This document shows positions 48,901 through 59,371 of a stretch of 64,000 nt of DNA, piece by piece. The stretch is from the NCBI RefSeq assembly GCF_000003815.2, contig NC_049994.1:8579320-8643319 (forward strand). The letters are read 5' to 3'. The notes beneath the pieces were generated by a model, which had not been told where the DNA came from, ran no database searches, and worked only from the letters and a program-made list of their open reading frames with translations. The position numbers were made by a program, and so were the translations under genes. This DNA is from Branchiostoma floridae. Lineage: Eukaryota; Chordata; Leptocardii; Amphioxiformes; Branchiostomatidae. Numbering within the stretch: position 1 is the stretch's first letter; every line of letters starts with the position of its first letter.

Positions 48901-49427
48901 TTACCTGGATATCAATATAGTCACAGGACCAGTCTGCACGCGCAGTATTTCTCGCAACTGATTAATTTTCATCATACAATTTTTATCATGCAAGCTATAA
49001 GGCGGTATTTAGCAGGTTCATTTCGTTGCTAAGCAACAACGGGTGTACCCAAAATGGCGGCTGGGTCAAATGGTCTTTAGAAAGCGTCTGCGTGAAAATT
49101 TTCCTAACATTCGATGCGACAACCAATGGCAACATTATCGAATTACAGCTGTCATTTTTACGCAAATAATGTGTTTGCAGAAAAAAATGACAGAGAATGA
49201 AATGATCTGAAGACATATGATACATTATAAAGTATTACACCAAAACCGTAACTGCATTTACTGTTGTGCAAAACATATTGCACTCAAAATATAGTTGTAC
49301 AGTACTTGACGTCACATACTCATTTATGCCAAACAGACTCGTGTTACGTAATGATAGAAAGCTAATCTTTCAAGTGGAAAATAGTAAGTGAGGGAGATGG
49401 ACGCAAAGGGAGAGAAAACATAAAAAG
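45943..49427. other. Intergenic, nothing firm
   Basis: AT-rich. A short frame from ATG 47175 reads MDESCRSAPEGVSG up to a donor-like GGAGGTAAGA at 47214-47223. There is no partner exon to make it a gene. Confidence 0.55.
48483..48520. mobile_element. Single arm related to the 452-599 fold-back element
   Basis: ATACGCCAAATAATAGTTAC, then TCGAGCAACTGGATATGA, matches the left arm at 451-485 with a few changes. No mirrored arm is present within 200 bp. Confidence 0.55.
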
Positions 49428-49560
49428 ACAACTACTACTACTACTAGTAGTAGAAGTAGTACTGCTACTATTACTACTACTACTATTACTACTACCGATA
49501 CTAGTACTACTACTACTACTTCTACTACTACTACGACTACTACTATTACTGTTACTGCCA
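49428..49560. repeat. TAC/GTA triplet microsatellite with strand switch
   Basis: ACTACTACTACTAC runs switch to GTAGTAGAAGTAGTA at 49447-49461 and back, so a hairpin is possible. Its reverse translation is a serine run of no significance. Confidence 0.9.
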
Positions 49561-49732
49561 GTCAGTAAAAAAGACAAGGACTGAAAGAAACGGTACAATT
49601 CTTCTCGTTAAAGAAGTTAAAACCCGTTGAAACGATGCCTTTGTTCTAAGAAATAACAAAGCAAGAAATAAAGATAAAAAAGTTTGCTGTTTGTCGTTAC
49701 CCCTGAAAAACCAAGTGCGGATTATCTTGCAA

Positions 49733-50480
49733 TACTGTAAATGCATTTAAGTTCGCGGGGATTTCATTTCGCGTTAGGCCACAGCAAGTAAATTTTATGG
49801 ATGACATCCTCTGCAGACTGCAAAAATAGTGCGATAGGGCGAAAAAAAAACAAGATGGGTGAAAAAAAACAAGATGGCTACATTTTCAAAAATAGGCACC
49901 ATAAAGTTGTGATGAATGTTGTAACAAGAATTAAAGGGACAAAACATGGTATCAGAGCCAACAAGGCATTCATTCCTGTATTCAAGACATGTACTGGTGC
50001 GGTAAAAGTGACACTAGTGTGGTAGACTGGCATCACCAACAAAGTTGGTAACCACACTCATGGCTTCCATATTGGTGTCACTTTAACAACTATCCAATAA
50101 GTTTCATTTCTACAACTACAGTCCTGGGTACGTCGCAAGTGTCACTTCTACAAGTACAAGTACAACAATACAACATATTTGCTCATTTTGGTACTTTATC
50201 GTCATGTTTACCATCCCTTCAGAAGAAAAAAATTCTTGTTTTTTTTTCTGAAATCAGGCGAAAATTAATGCGCGCGCTGATGTCATCCATAAAATTTACT
50301 TGCTGTGGCCTTAGCAAGAAAGTGGGGTGTTTGCTGTGGTTTTAAGTTCGCGATAGCGCCAAAGACTGCAATTTCATACTATAATGGAAAAATGTTCGCG
50401 GTATTTTAAGTTCGCGGTGAAGTGGCCACCGCGAAAACCGCGAACATAAAACCACCCCGAACATTTCTTCATTCACAGTA
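49733..50480. mobile_element. 748-bp non-autonomous DNA transposon with TA target duplication
   Basis: The ends are TACTGTAAATG and CATTCACAGTA analogues. Long subterminal inverted segments share GGCCACAGCAAGTAAATTTT and ATGGATGACATC. The right end has extra TTCGCGGT repeats and the interior is itself partly palindromic (AAAGTGACAC / GTGTCACTTT). The longest internal frame, 74 codons at 49801-50025, looks non-functional. Confidence 0.75.
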
Positions 50481-51169
50481 TTGTTCCGCGATTTCACCAC
50501 TGATGTCTCGTGTCTTTCCGGACTCGGTCCGTTAAAACGACTACCAAGGCCATTGCCTCAGCGATCATCAGACAAGCCATTACAACATAATCACACCCAA
50601 TTATACATCGTAAAAACTCGTCCCAAACAGCTGTCCATCACTTTTCCCTCCCAGCGGTAGCGTTCTTGGGATGTCTGTCGGTTTTTCTTGCTGGGATTTT
50701 AAAGATTCAGGAGATGAATAGAAACGGGCGATTGTTTGAAAACAGTTCTTCCGCCGCCTCGGAGCGTTTCCAGAAGCGAAGGTTAGGCTTTGTGGGGGGA
50801 CGGGTAATTGGCAAGTTTTCGATGGGCGTTTTTTTAACGACTAGAGTGGCGCCAATGCGATTAGATCAAACACTATCCACAAGGATGTGCCCAAAACTGG
50901 TTCTATTGACACTCTCCTTCGACGTATAGGTGAAAATGTAAGGTTTCATTGAACAGTTTGAACACTTAATTCTCCTGAAAACTCAAACAAAAACAATACA
51001 CCCTTAGCGCATAAGAGCACAATGTTAAGGCATGGCTTGGTCCATTATTATGTCTTTCTTCTATTGCTTTAGAAATTCAAAAGCTCCCTTCAATCATTAG
51101 TCAATATTTAAGTACTGTCGTACGACAACAATTTGTGGTCGCTGCTCATGATGTAAACACTTTAAATGT

Positions 51170-51710
51170 CACAGGAAACTGACAAACGTTTACAGCTTTG
51201 TCTTAAGATACGTCCATCAAGATGTGAAATGTTTTTCTTGTTCCACAAATTGTTGTGACACCCAATAAACAACGCTAGATTCTATCTGTCACTCTTACAT
51301 TTCTCCAAGCCATGAGGCACAAGATTTCCTCAATACATTAACTTGTGAGGTACAATAATTTGTGAGGTACAAATAATGAGATAATTTACTTTCTTTCTAC
51401 CACTAGCTATAGGAAGCAATTTTGTCACACCTTGCGCTGTTTCTGTCACGTCAAAATAGTTTATGGAACAAGAAACACATCTTGATGAAAATCACCTATC
51501 TTGATGAAAATCCGTTAACCTTTGTCAGTTTACTTTTGAATGTACAAAACGCTATCACTTGGAAGCCATTTTGTCACAACAGGTATTGTGAGTGTCACAA
51601 TTAATTAGTTGAACAAGAAAAAAAAATCACATATTGATGGACGTGTCTTGTTAAAAAGCTGTAAACGTTTGTCAGTTTATCTATCAATGTACAAAACGCC
51701 AAGGTATGTT
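51170..51710. repeat. Complex inverted repeat with three related arms
   Basis: The segment 51173-51258 (CTGACAAACGTTTACAGCTT ... ACGTCCATCAAGATGTGA ... TCTTGTTC) recurs inverted at 51612-51690 and, shortened, at 51467-51552 (AACAAGAAACACATCTTGAT ... CCTTTGTCAGTTTAC). The pattern suggests a TIR element with an internally duplicated arm or two adjacent insertions. Confidence 0.65.
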
Positions 51711-53409
51711 ATAAATGTTACTTTATTCCAAAAGTCCTTCTGTAAGGGTGAATGCAGCCAAAATACTTTTCCCTCTTGCAGTAGCCTTTCTCTTCGGGTG
51801 CCAGGGTAACGTTCGTTTACTTGTTTATTGGACTTTCCATATCGGCAGGGTGAGAAAAAAACAGGTGACGGGTCATCTCTACAAGTTGTCTCCCCGAAAC
51901 AATCAAAATACACATTCAAGTATTAGTTCGATTACGAATTCAAAACTTTTGAATGAATCGAACCATCTTGAAATAACGAAGACATACACAAATGCCTATC
52001 GTAGAAGAAAACCTTGTTGAAAGGATAAAAGCGGAGGTGGAGATTTATAATGATTTATGATGAGAAATTTGCCCCCCCTCCCCCTTTGAATTCCCAACCG
52101 ACCAGATAAAAATCTACCTGTAGTCATCGTTGATCTCCGTATCCGTGATGGACAATCCTACATCCGGCAGGTCCGATCAGTGTCGGACCGTCACTCCATT
52201 GTTATGTTGACGGGCGAAAATCCTTCCCTGCCCGAGGGCTGAGGTATCAATCCGCCTTGTCTCCTGCTCCCTGACCTGTTATCATAACTCAATACTCGGT
52301 GTTGTTGGGGCATTTACTAATGGGTCTTGCTTGAGTCGTCACCAAAGCCAGTTCACAATTGCAAGCAGACCCACGAGAGTTCAGAGCCTACCAAAACAAA
52401 AATATATATTTCAAATCAGTTCTAAGAGAGAATGCCGAAGAATAAGGGGCAGGGAGGGGGGTGGAAAAAGATAAGGAAAATTGACAGGTGTTCCTTCAAA
52501 ATCTGGTTAAACGGTGCTAAAAAGAACAGATGAAATTAAGATCTTAATGTTGTTTTCATTATAGATTTATTTAGACATTATGATTATCTAATTGAGTATG
52601 AGTAAAACGTATCATGGTGCATGAAAACAAATGTTTAAATCTTGATGTTATCACAATGTTCAATCAGTACCAACCCGGCCGGATAGCCTTGTCTGGGCAC
52701 CACTTATATGACTTCCACACGCCTAATTCTCCCTGCACGCTTCTCCGATTTGAGGTCACAGCAACAAAACGACAATCGCAGCTATTATGAAAAACAAATA
52801 ATACGTTTCGGTGCCATCAAAGGACTCCAGTCGCCCTCCCAAAACTCCACGGGAGTCGCCGGCTTACTTTTGTATAAACCTCGACTCAATAGAGATGATT
52901 TTAGAGTACCCTACTTATTGATTCTACTCTTGGTCGGTTCAATGCCTAAATGACTTTCTCATGAGCCGATGTATTGTCGACTTTACAGGGTCTAAGCCCT
53001 CCATTTTTGTCGGCGGAGATTCGGCAATCCTTGCCCGGGGACACTTCGGGTCGCGTCGGTGGATTTCGGAAGGGGAAATCGGTGGGAGCTCAGAGGAAAA
53101 AAATCCTAAGCACTTTTAATGAATGCTTTGTAAATACCATGACGTCGGGTCGGATGTGTGTGATCATAGAGTAAACGTTATCCGGCCACTTTTAGGTTTT
53201 GTCTTTACGGGCATGTTGCGTGCGGAGGACTACATGGACGTTAATGTGGTGAGACGTGTGCACAGGGGGAGGGTGCTGTGGTCAATCCCGGATTAGCCGT
53301 CTGCATGCGAGCCGAGATCGGTCGCGGCGTGTGTCAATCAAGCCGGCATTCCGACATCTATGTGTTATAGACAAGTGTCAATTATTACTGCTCCTCCCTC
53401 TTCTTTCCC
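51711..53409. other. Intergenic, nothing recognised
   Basis: Unique-looking DNA; frames up to about 100 codons have no domain support. Confidence 0.6.
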
Positions 53410-53905
53410 ATCCTACTACTATTACTACTACTACGCATACTACTACAGTACTACTGCAGCCATTCTCTTCCTACTACACAACAACAACTACTACTACGGC
53501 CATTGTCTTCCTACTACACAACTAACAACGACTACTACTAAGTATTACTCCAACAATCTCCACCACTACTACTTCTACTACACTCTTCGGCTACTACTCA
53601 TACTACTATTACTGCTGATGTTGTTGCTACCTCAATTTAACTGCCACTACTAGCTACTACTACTACTATCACTGCTACTACTACAGCTACTAATTCTATT
53701 GCTGCCAATGCTACTACTACAGCTACTTCCATTACTATTTCTAGAAAGGTCTTTCTACTATCGCTACTGCTACTAAGCTACTGCTACAACTACTACTACT
53801 ACTACTACTACTACTTCCACTACTACTACCAGTACTACTACTACTACTAGTACTACCACTATAGCTACTACAACTTCTATTACTACTATTACTACTAATA
53901 TGACT
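53410..53905. repeat. Long imperfect TAC-triplet array, about 500 bp
   Basis: Nearly continuous CTACTACTA-type triplets, with interruptions such as CTACGGCCATTGTCTTCC (seen in variant form twice). Tyr/Thr/Leu-rich or Ser/Val-rich frames here are by-products of the repeat. Confidence 0.9.
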
Positions 53906-54449
53906 ACAACTACTATTTTCTTGTTCACGAAAAGGGTGGAACACAAAAACTTTCTTTTCGTGTTTAACCTAAAACGGAAGTTATTGCTATCGCAAGCAAA
54001 CGTCTGTTTCAACGTTGTAGCTAATACTTTTCTTTCACTTTTACGCTGCACTGCAATATGGTGTGGTTTAGATGGTGAGGTGGTAGATGATAAAATGGAA
54101 GGACCATGTAACTACAGCTGGTCCTGTACCTTCGATAGATAAGAATGTGGAATGTTAACAACACTAAAATGCGCTGTACGTAGCTAAAGACAAGGCACTC
54201 CTAAGCAATGCTATAACCATAATAAGATAGGAATTCCAAATGTGACAATAGCCGCCTTCTTACGGCATTTGGAACTCTTCCGGACACTGTATAGTCCCTG
54301 AATGGCGCCCGCCCTTTAGTGAAGATGTTATCTTCCGAGGAAACGCCACGAAAAGCTATAGCGTCCTGTCTTTTCTCACTACTTGATCCCACCGATTAGC
54401 GGGCAGCCTCCCCCAAGACTTAGGGGTTACTTCTGCTCCATTAGGACGG

Positions 54450-54700
54450 GCTTAAAATGGCGACCTTTCATCCAACGATTCGCGCGCATGCGCCGTGCCG
54501 TTCCCCCGAGGAACGCAGCACAACGTAGAATTGGCACCATCTTATGATCTAAAATGCATTACATTTTATTTCAAGTCAGATTATATTTCTTTCCCTACAG
54601 CAAAAATAGTTTAGGGCTTCTAAAGAGTTCATTGTTGTTAGAATGCGGTTTTTATATTTTTCATGTTGTTCTGTTGTATGACAGCGCATGCGCATTAAGC
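54450..54700. promoter_or_regulatory. Candidate regulatory island with paired NRF1-type motifs
   Basis: GCGCATGCGC occurs at 54484-54493 and again at 54684-54693, exactly 200 bp apart. A YY1-like AAAATGGCGACC lies at 54454. NRF1 and YY1 motifs are frequent in TATA-less animal promoters. No convincing exon follows on either strand, so this is a motif observation only. Confidence 0.35.
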
Positions 54701-54910
54701 AGGTTGTGTGCCCCCCATGATGAAGACATGATTGGGCGCCAGGGGAGATGATCTGGGATAAGTCGCTCGCAGTCTCACAAACAACTGTTAGCCAAGAGCA
54801 TCAGTAACAGGGCGATCATTGTTGTCTATACATAGTGGGCAAGGGTGGGTGTGCTACCCTACATCTGCACCGCATGGTCTGTTAAACCCCTTTTTTTCCA
54901 CATATATAGG

Positions 54911-55091
54911 ACGGTGCTCTCACTGCGCTCTCTCTGCGACCTCAAATTTTACAGATTGCTCAACGAGAATTGTATAGAAACGAATTTGTGTGTTTTGTTG
55001 TCTTTTCAATCACTCTTTTACATGCTGTATAATAATCAAAGGTTACACGTATCCTATTTAGGTCGCAATGAGAGCGCAGCGCGATCGCCGT
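54911..55091. mobile_element. Related MITE with distinct TIRs
   Basis: The arms ACGGTGCTCTCACTGCGCTC...TGCGACC and GGTCGCAATGAGAGCGCAGC...CGCCGT are inverted copies. The core contains TTTGTGTGTTTTGTTGTCTT and CTCAACGAGAAT, reminiscent of the GGTGG family. It lies about 25 bp before the copy at 55115. Confidence 0.75.
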
Positions 55092-55114
55092 TTAGTGAAA
55101 AGGGGGCCTAAAGG

Positions 55115-55360
55115 TATGATATCACTGCACTTGGGGCACCGGTGCGGCACTGCGGGGTTCGTTCACTGCGCCACTGTTGTGTTATTTTTGCCGATTTAGT
55201 ATGATTTAGATATTACGTAATACGTAAATGTGTGACTTAGAAGACACGAAACGTAAGAAAATACAAAATACACAAAACGTAAGAAAATTCGTTCTTTATC
55301 TGCAAAATCCCTTGAGTAATCTTTCGAACCCCGCAGTGTCGCACCGGTGCCCCAAGTGCA
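55115..55360. mobile_element. 'GGTGG' MITE, 3' end cut off
   Basis: Starts near TATCACTGCACTTGGGGCAC and runs to CGGTGCCCCAAGTGCA, where the terminal GTGAGATACCACC is replaced by a purine-rich A/G tract (55361-55500). Confidence 0.8.
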
Positions 55361-55870
55361 AAAAAAGAAGGAAGGAAAGAAAGAGAAAAGAGCAAAAAGA
55401 CCCAAAGAAGAGAACGAAAGGAAAGGAAATGAAAAACATTGACTGAAAAGAATTTGTAGAGACAAGGAAAGATAGAAAATGAAAATAAAACAGAATAAAG
55501 GGAAGAAAATTATAGAAAGAAGATATCAAAGACAAGAAAGGGAACATAGGGCACCGGGTGCTCAAGTCGCTAACATCTTTTTGTTAGTCATTCTTTTCAA
55601 TATCCTTATCAATGTGAGATCTTTTCTTTATTTTCTATCTTTTCTATCTAAAGCTGTAGTGACCTCCAGACAACCTTAATCTTATCTTTTTCCGTTCCAA
55701 ATCATATCAAGGAAGAAGAGTCTAAAACAAACGATTGTTGGACTCGTTCAAATTATGATAAACTACTTAAAAGCAGTACATAATGCAAAGGTTACTGAAG
55801 AAACTGGATGTGAAAATTGTAAACGGTCAGACTTTGCAAAAACATCCACTTACCTTTCGCCAGTAACTAG

Positions 55871-56100
55871 GCGTGTGTACCGGTACAGAAAATTCAAGTA
55901 CATGTATGGTCCAGGCCCAGGTCCGGAGCTGAACCTGGACTTAACCATATGTGAAAACTTGTAAATGGTCGATGCTCAAAACAATGATACATTCTGCAAC
56001 GAAGGATTCTGTTTGGTGGAGTATCCGACGTTCATTGACGTTTTCAAATTCTATCCCAGTCATGTAAACAACACTAACTGTCTCTGTTTTAGACCAAGTC
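55871..56100. mobile_element. 5' half of a hAT-like element copy
   Basis: Starts at GTGTACCGGTACAGAAAATT, as in 2923-3343, then GTCCAGGCCCAGGTCC, AACCTGGACTTAACC and AACTAACTGTCTCTGT. The 3' half is missing and the fragment is followed about 20 bp later by a different small TIR element. Confidence 0.65.
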
Positions 56101-56121
56101 CAGCGGCCAACGGGCATTTTA

Positions 56122-56241
56122 CTAGCCTGGGTACCATCCGGATAGTAATTCGCTCTGACGTTTATTATACACTATATACAGTTGCTTTGCTGCAGATGCA
56201 AACATAAGAGCGAACTACTTCCCAGATGGCACCCTGGCTAG
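56122..56241. mobile_element. 120-bp MITE with 35-bp inverted repeats and TA target duplication
   Basis: The left arm CTAGCCTGGGTACCATCC ... TTCGCTCT is mirrored at the right by AGAGCGAACTACTTCCC ... CCTGGCTAG. TA flanks both ends (56120-56121, 56242-56243). There is no coding capacity. It lies about 230 bp before the shared upstream element of gene B. Confidence 0.8.
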
Positions 56242-56473
56242 TATTTAACAGGAATCAAGCTAAAGGACTGTCATGCATTTCATCGTCAATCTTATAATTG
56301 TTTGATAGTGAATCATATTTATACATATAAACCATATACAGACATCTATGAATAGTACTATTACACATTTCGTTCTTGGGTCCCACCTTAGTAGTGGTTC
56401 CTACGGGCGCCGCGTCTGCAGTCCCGGCACTGCCGCAGGGCGGCGCTCATCCGTCTTTTGATGTAGACCCCAC

Positions 56474-56592
56474 AACCTCGCTGGCGGGCATGCATCCCGA
56501 CCCGGCATTAGAAGTCCTAATTAATAAGGTCTTTTACATCAGCAAGCGACTATTGTGGCCCTATCAGGAACTGTTAGAATCAATTACAGGCT
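56474..56592 (+). promoter_or_regulatory. Upstream element shared by the two Nedx-like genes, copy B
   Basis: This is the counterpart of 32753-32871. It ends 328 bp upstream of the gene B ATG, against 238 bp for copy A. The core 56515-56592 keeps TAAGGTCTTTT and TGTTAGAATCAATTAC unchanged. It sits at the end of a GC-rich stretch (56400-56510) that may belong to the promoter of gene B. Its order and orientation relative to the gene match copy A. Confidence 0.8.
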
Positions 56593-56920
56593 TCAAGGGC
56601 CTTTTTACTTTACTGTGAAGAATTTTGAAGATAGTTCGCAGCCGTCGGCGCCCTGGACTGAAAGAAGATCGGACGCGCGCCAAGCGACATTTGGTCCCCA
56701 CTGACGAGCCCTTTGAAACTTCTTTTTGAAAGTTTGCCATCAAAGCAGCCAGCTTGTAGACGTAAAAGAGCACCGTTTGGGCAGAACAGAGAGACGATAT
56801 CCCGCCAGAAATTGACGAAAAACAACCCCGGAGATAGCAGATCAGAGTAAAGCGATCCCAAGGTGATATAAACAGGCGGATCTACCAGTGATAAGGAAAC
56901 ACTCCAGATCGCCAGACGAA

Positions 56921-57293
56921 ATGTCGGGGTCTGATAACCGAGAGGAGCAAGCGGGAGGCTCGGGGGGCTTACCGTCCGCCTCCCGGGAGAGCGTCGGGGC
57001 CAGGCCGTCGCCAAGGCACGGGCCTGCGAGCTTCTCCATCGACGCAATCTTATCCACAAACTCCCGCACGTCGCCGCCTCAGCGTAGAAGTCCTCCTCGG
57101 GACATGCCCGTCAACGGGAAACATTCACCGGCAAGACCAGAATGTTCCTACGGGGCAAGGCTCGACACACGGGGAGAGGACAGTTCAGACTTACGGTCCG
57201 TTTCAGCTGAGGTTAGCTCGTCGACGGCAAGACCCAGCGCCTTTACACCCGTCTCCTCCACCGACGACTCTTTCAACAACTTGCGAACAGAAG
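56921..57293 (+). CDS. Nedx: Nedx-like gene B, exon 1 only (EH1 motif); gene continues past the window
   Basis: I chose the ATG at 56921 (MSGSDNREEQ) because it starts MS as in gene A. The reading frame extends upstream only without an ATG. The exon carries 124 codons plus one base and ends at G57293 before the donor GTAATT, the same phase as gene A exon 1. Seen: EH1 motif FSIDAIL at residues 38-44 (57032-57052), Ser/Pro/Arg-rich flanks, and a segment SAEVSSSTARPSAFTPVSS resembling [15 protein letters not shown] of gene A. Between 57294 and 64000 no homeodomain is encoded, so intron 1 must exceed 6.7 kb (8.1 kb in gene A). Inference: tandem paralogue of gene A. The homeodomain is not visible, so the family call rests on exon 1, splice phase and the shared upstream block. 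Confidence 0.75.
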
Positions 57294-59371
57294 GTAATTT
57301 GTTGTACGTATAAATGGTAAGATACGTGATATCAACTTGTTGAAGTGTCCACCCATTCTAGGTATAAGGGTTATGGTTTTAAGTAAAAAAAAACATATTT
57401 TCTGCACTGGTTACAAAAAAAAATGTTTGCATTTTTATTTAATCCGTTTCGAATGGTTTTATTAGTATAGTAGATCAGAAGAAATGCGGCACTTGTTGCT
57501 AACATTTGGTTTTGCTTACGTACCATATATCACAAAATGTTTCTGACAGAGAAGAAACATCATTCATTAGAATAGGGAATATATGTTCTAGTAAAGCTGT
57601 GTATTCTTATTCAGGAACACTGAAAATGTTATGATAGCATTTTGATACGAGATTTATTCCCGTGATTATTGAAAAATATTGGAATTAGACTAAAAGACAA
57701 GTTGTGACAGAATATATGTAATTTTTGGCCAATACAAGGAGCTTCACTCGAATGTGATGATATGTTTTTGAGCGCTAATATCGGTCATTATATGTTCTCA
57801 TAGCGAGTCATCTTTTAAAAGACGGTAAGTATTGCTTCATAGTAGGTTGATTTGAAAAATAGCATACTTTCGTAGAAACTTACAAACTTGAAAATTATGA
57901 TTCAGACAGATGTTAGAAAGAAACATGACTTCTATTGACACTTAGCCATTTTGTGAACGTCGAAGTCTTTACAATTTATTTTCAGAATTACGTTCAACAA
58001 AGGTAGGCCTACGTCAAGCAAAAGCAAGTTAAACAGACGTTCCTAATTGTGGTGACTAAAAGTAGCAGTTTGACCTGGACTTACAAGCGATTGCACAATA
58101 ACAATAGTGCAGCAAGTACTGTAGTGACTATGGAAATGCTTCTGACCGTGTTTCGGTCTTCACCATTAGAATTTTCATTTGGAATACGACACCATATGTG
58201 TTGTAGTACAGCATCATTCGGTTTTCCTACATTTAAGTAGACAATGAAAGATAAGAGGAAATAACAACTAACGAAAGAAAACTTGTATACGTTCTACAAA
58301 ATATGTCAAAGATGGTAGTGCTTGTAGAAAAGTTTAGTGTAATATTGCAATTGCTACCTGAAAATATGACAACATCGCCAGTACAGTAACTGAAGGTACA
58401 ATGTTTCATAAATTTCGTCACAACAGCGCTTCACAGTAACGTTTTCTCACGTTAACAGACGCAACTACTATATGCCGCTTACCATAAGCAAACTTTACAT
58501 GTTGCGCGCAAAAATCTACCCTTGTGGCAAATAACTTTCAAACCTACCCTTCACAAACAATACTAACAAACCAGGAGTATGTTCATAAAAGTTAAGCGAA
58601 GTTTAAAAGGGAAATATATTTACCGAACATAAGCTCGCAAATGTTGATACATATTTCAAAGTATACGTAGACCAGAACATTGGGTAGCATATGGTCAGGC
58701 GTGTCCTGAACATTAGAGCATAATTCGGAACATCGTCCTGGCCATTACAAAAAAAGCTGAAATACTTAAAAATGGATATTCTTAATATTAGGGCAACCTT
58801 ACTATTTACCTACAAAGTGGAGTGAGTATGTGCACCACAGTGATGCTTTCGGAAACATGTTCACGGACGAACTCAAACTTGCGTTAGCACAGAAAAGAAC
58901 GGAAGAACTCAAAACTTGTGTTAGCAGAGAAAAATGATATAGACAGGTCTAACAACAGATATCACACAAATAGCAGCTTCTGTGCCGATTTTATCGTTAA
59001 CATTCAAACACGACTTGACAGAATATGTTACAAAAAGTTTCCATAGAAATTTGAGTAGCTGAAACTGCTTCCACGACTCACATCTTGCTAGCACGTGCTA
59101 AAACTTGTAATCATGTATGTTTATATGCGACAAACCTCAGTTCAGCAGACTTTATCATTGGTCTCACAAAGACGAAACTTTCAGCTTTGATAATCAGAAA
59201 AGGGGAGGTAACTTGAATACACGGTTAGATCATAGTCGAACAAAGTCTACTATGACAGAAACACATTTCAAAGTGTCTGTAAACTGTCGAGTAGTTAGTC
59301 CTTTTTTAGTGAAAACTATGGTCCCGTACCTTTATCATGTACTTCGGGAAACTGAAGAAGGTTTGAGACTA
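57294..59371 (+). other. Presumed start of intron 1 of gene B
   Basis: AT-rich, no homeodomain coding, no recognisable repeat. The intron continues through nested transposons (59372-60262, 60991-61238) to beyond the window end. Confidence 0.65.

Noticed and set aside
53360-54051. Tyr/Thr-, Ser- and Val-rich frames of 67-97 codons
   Set aside because: They are translations of the TAC triplet array in different frames.
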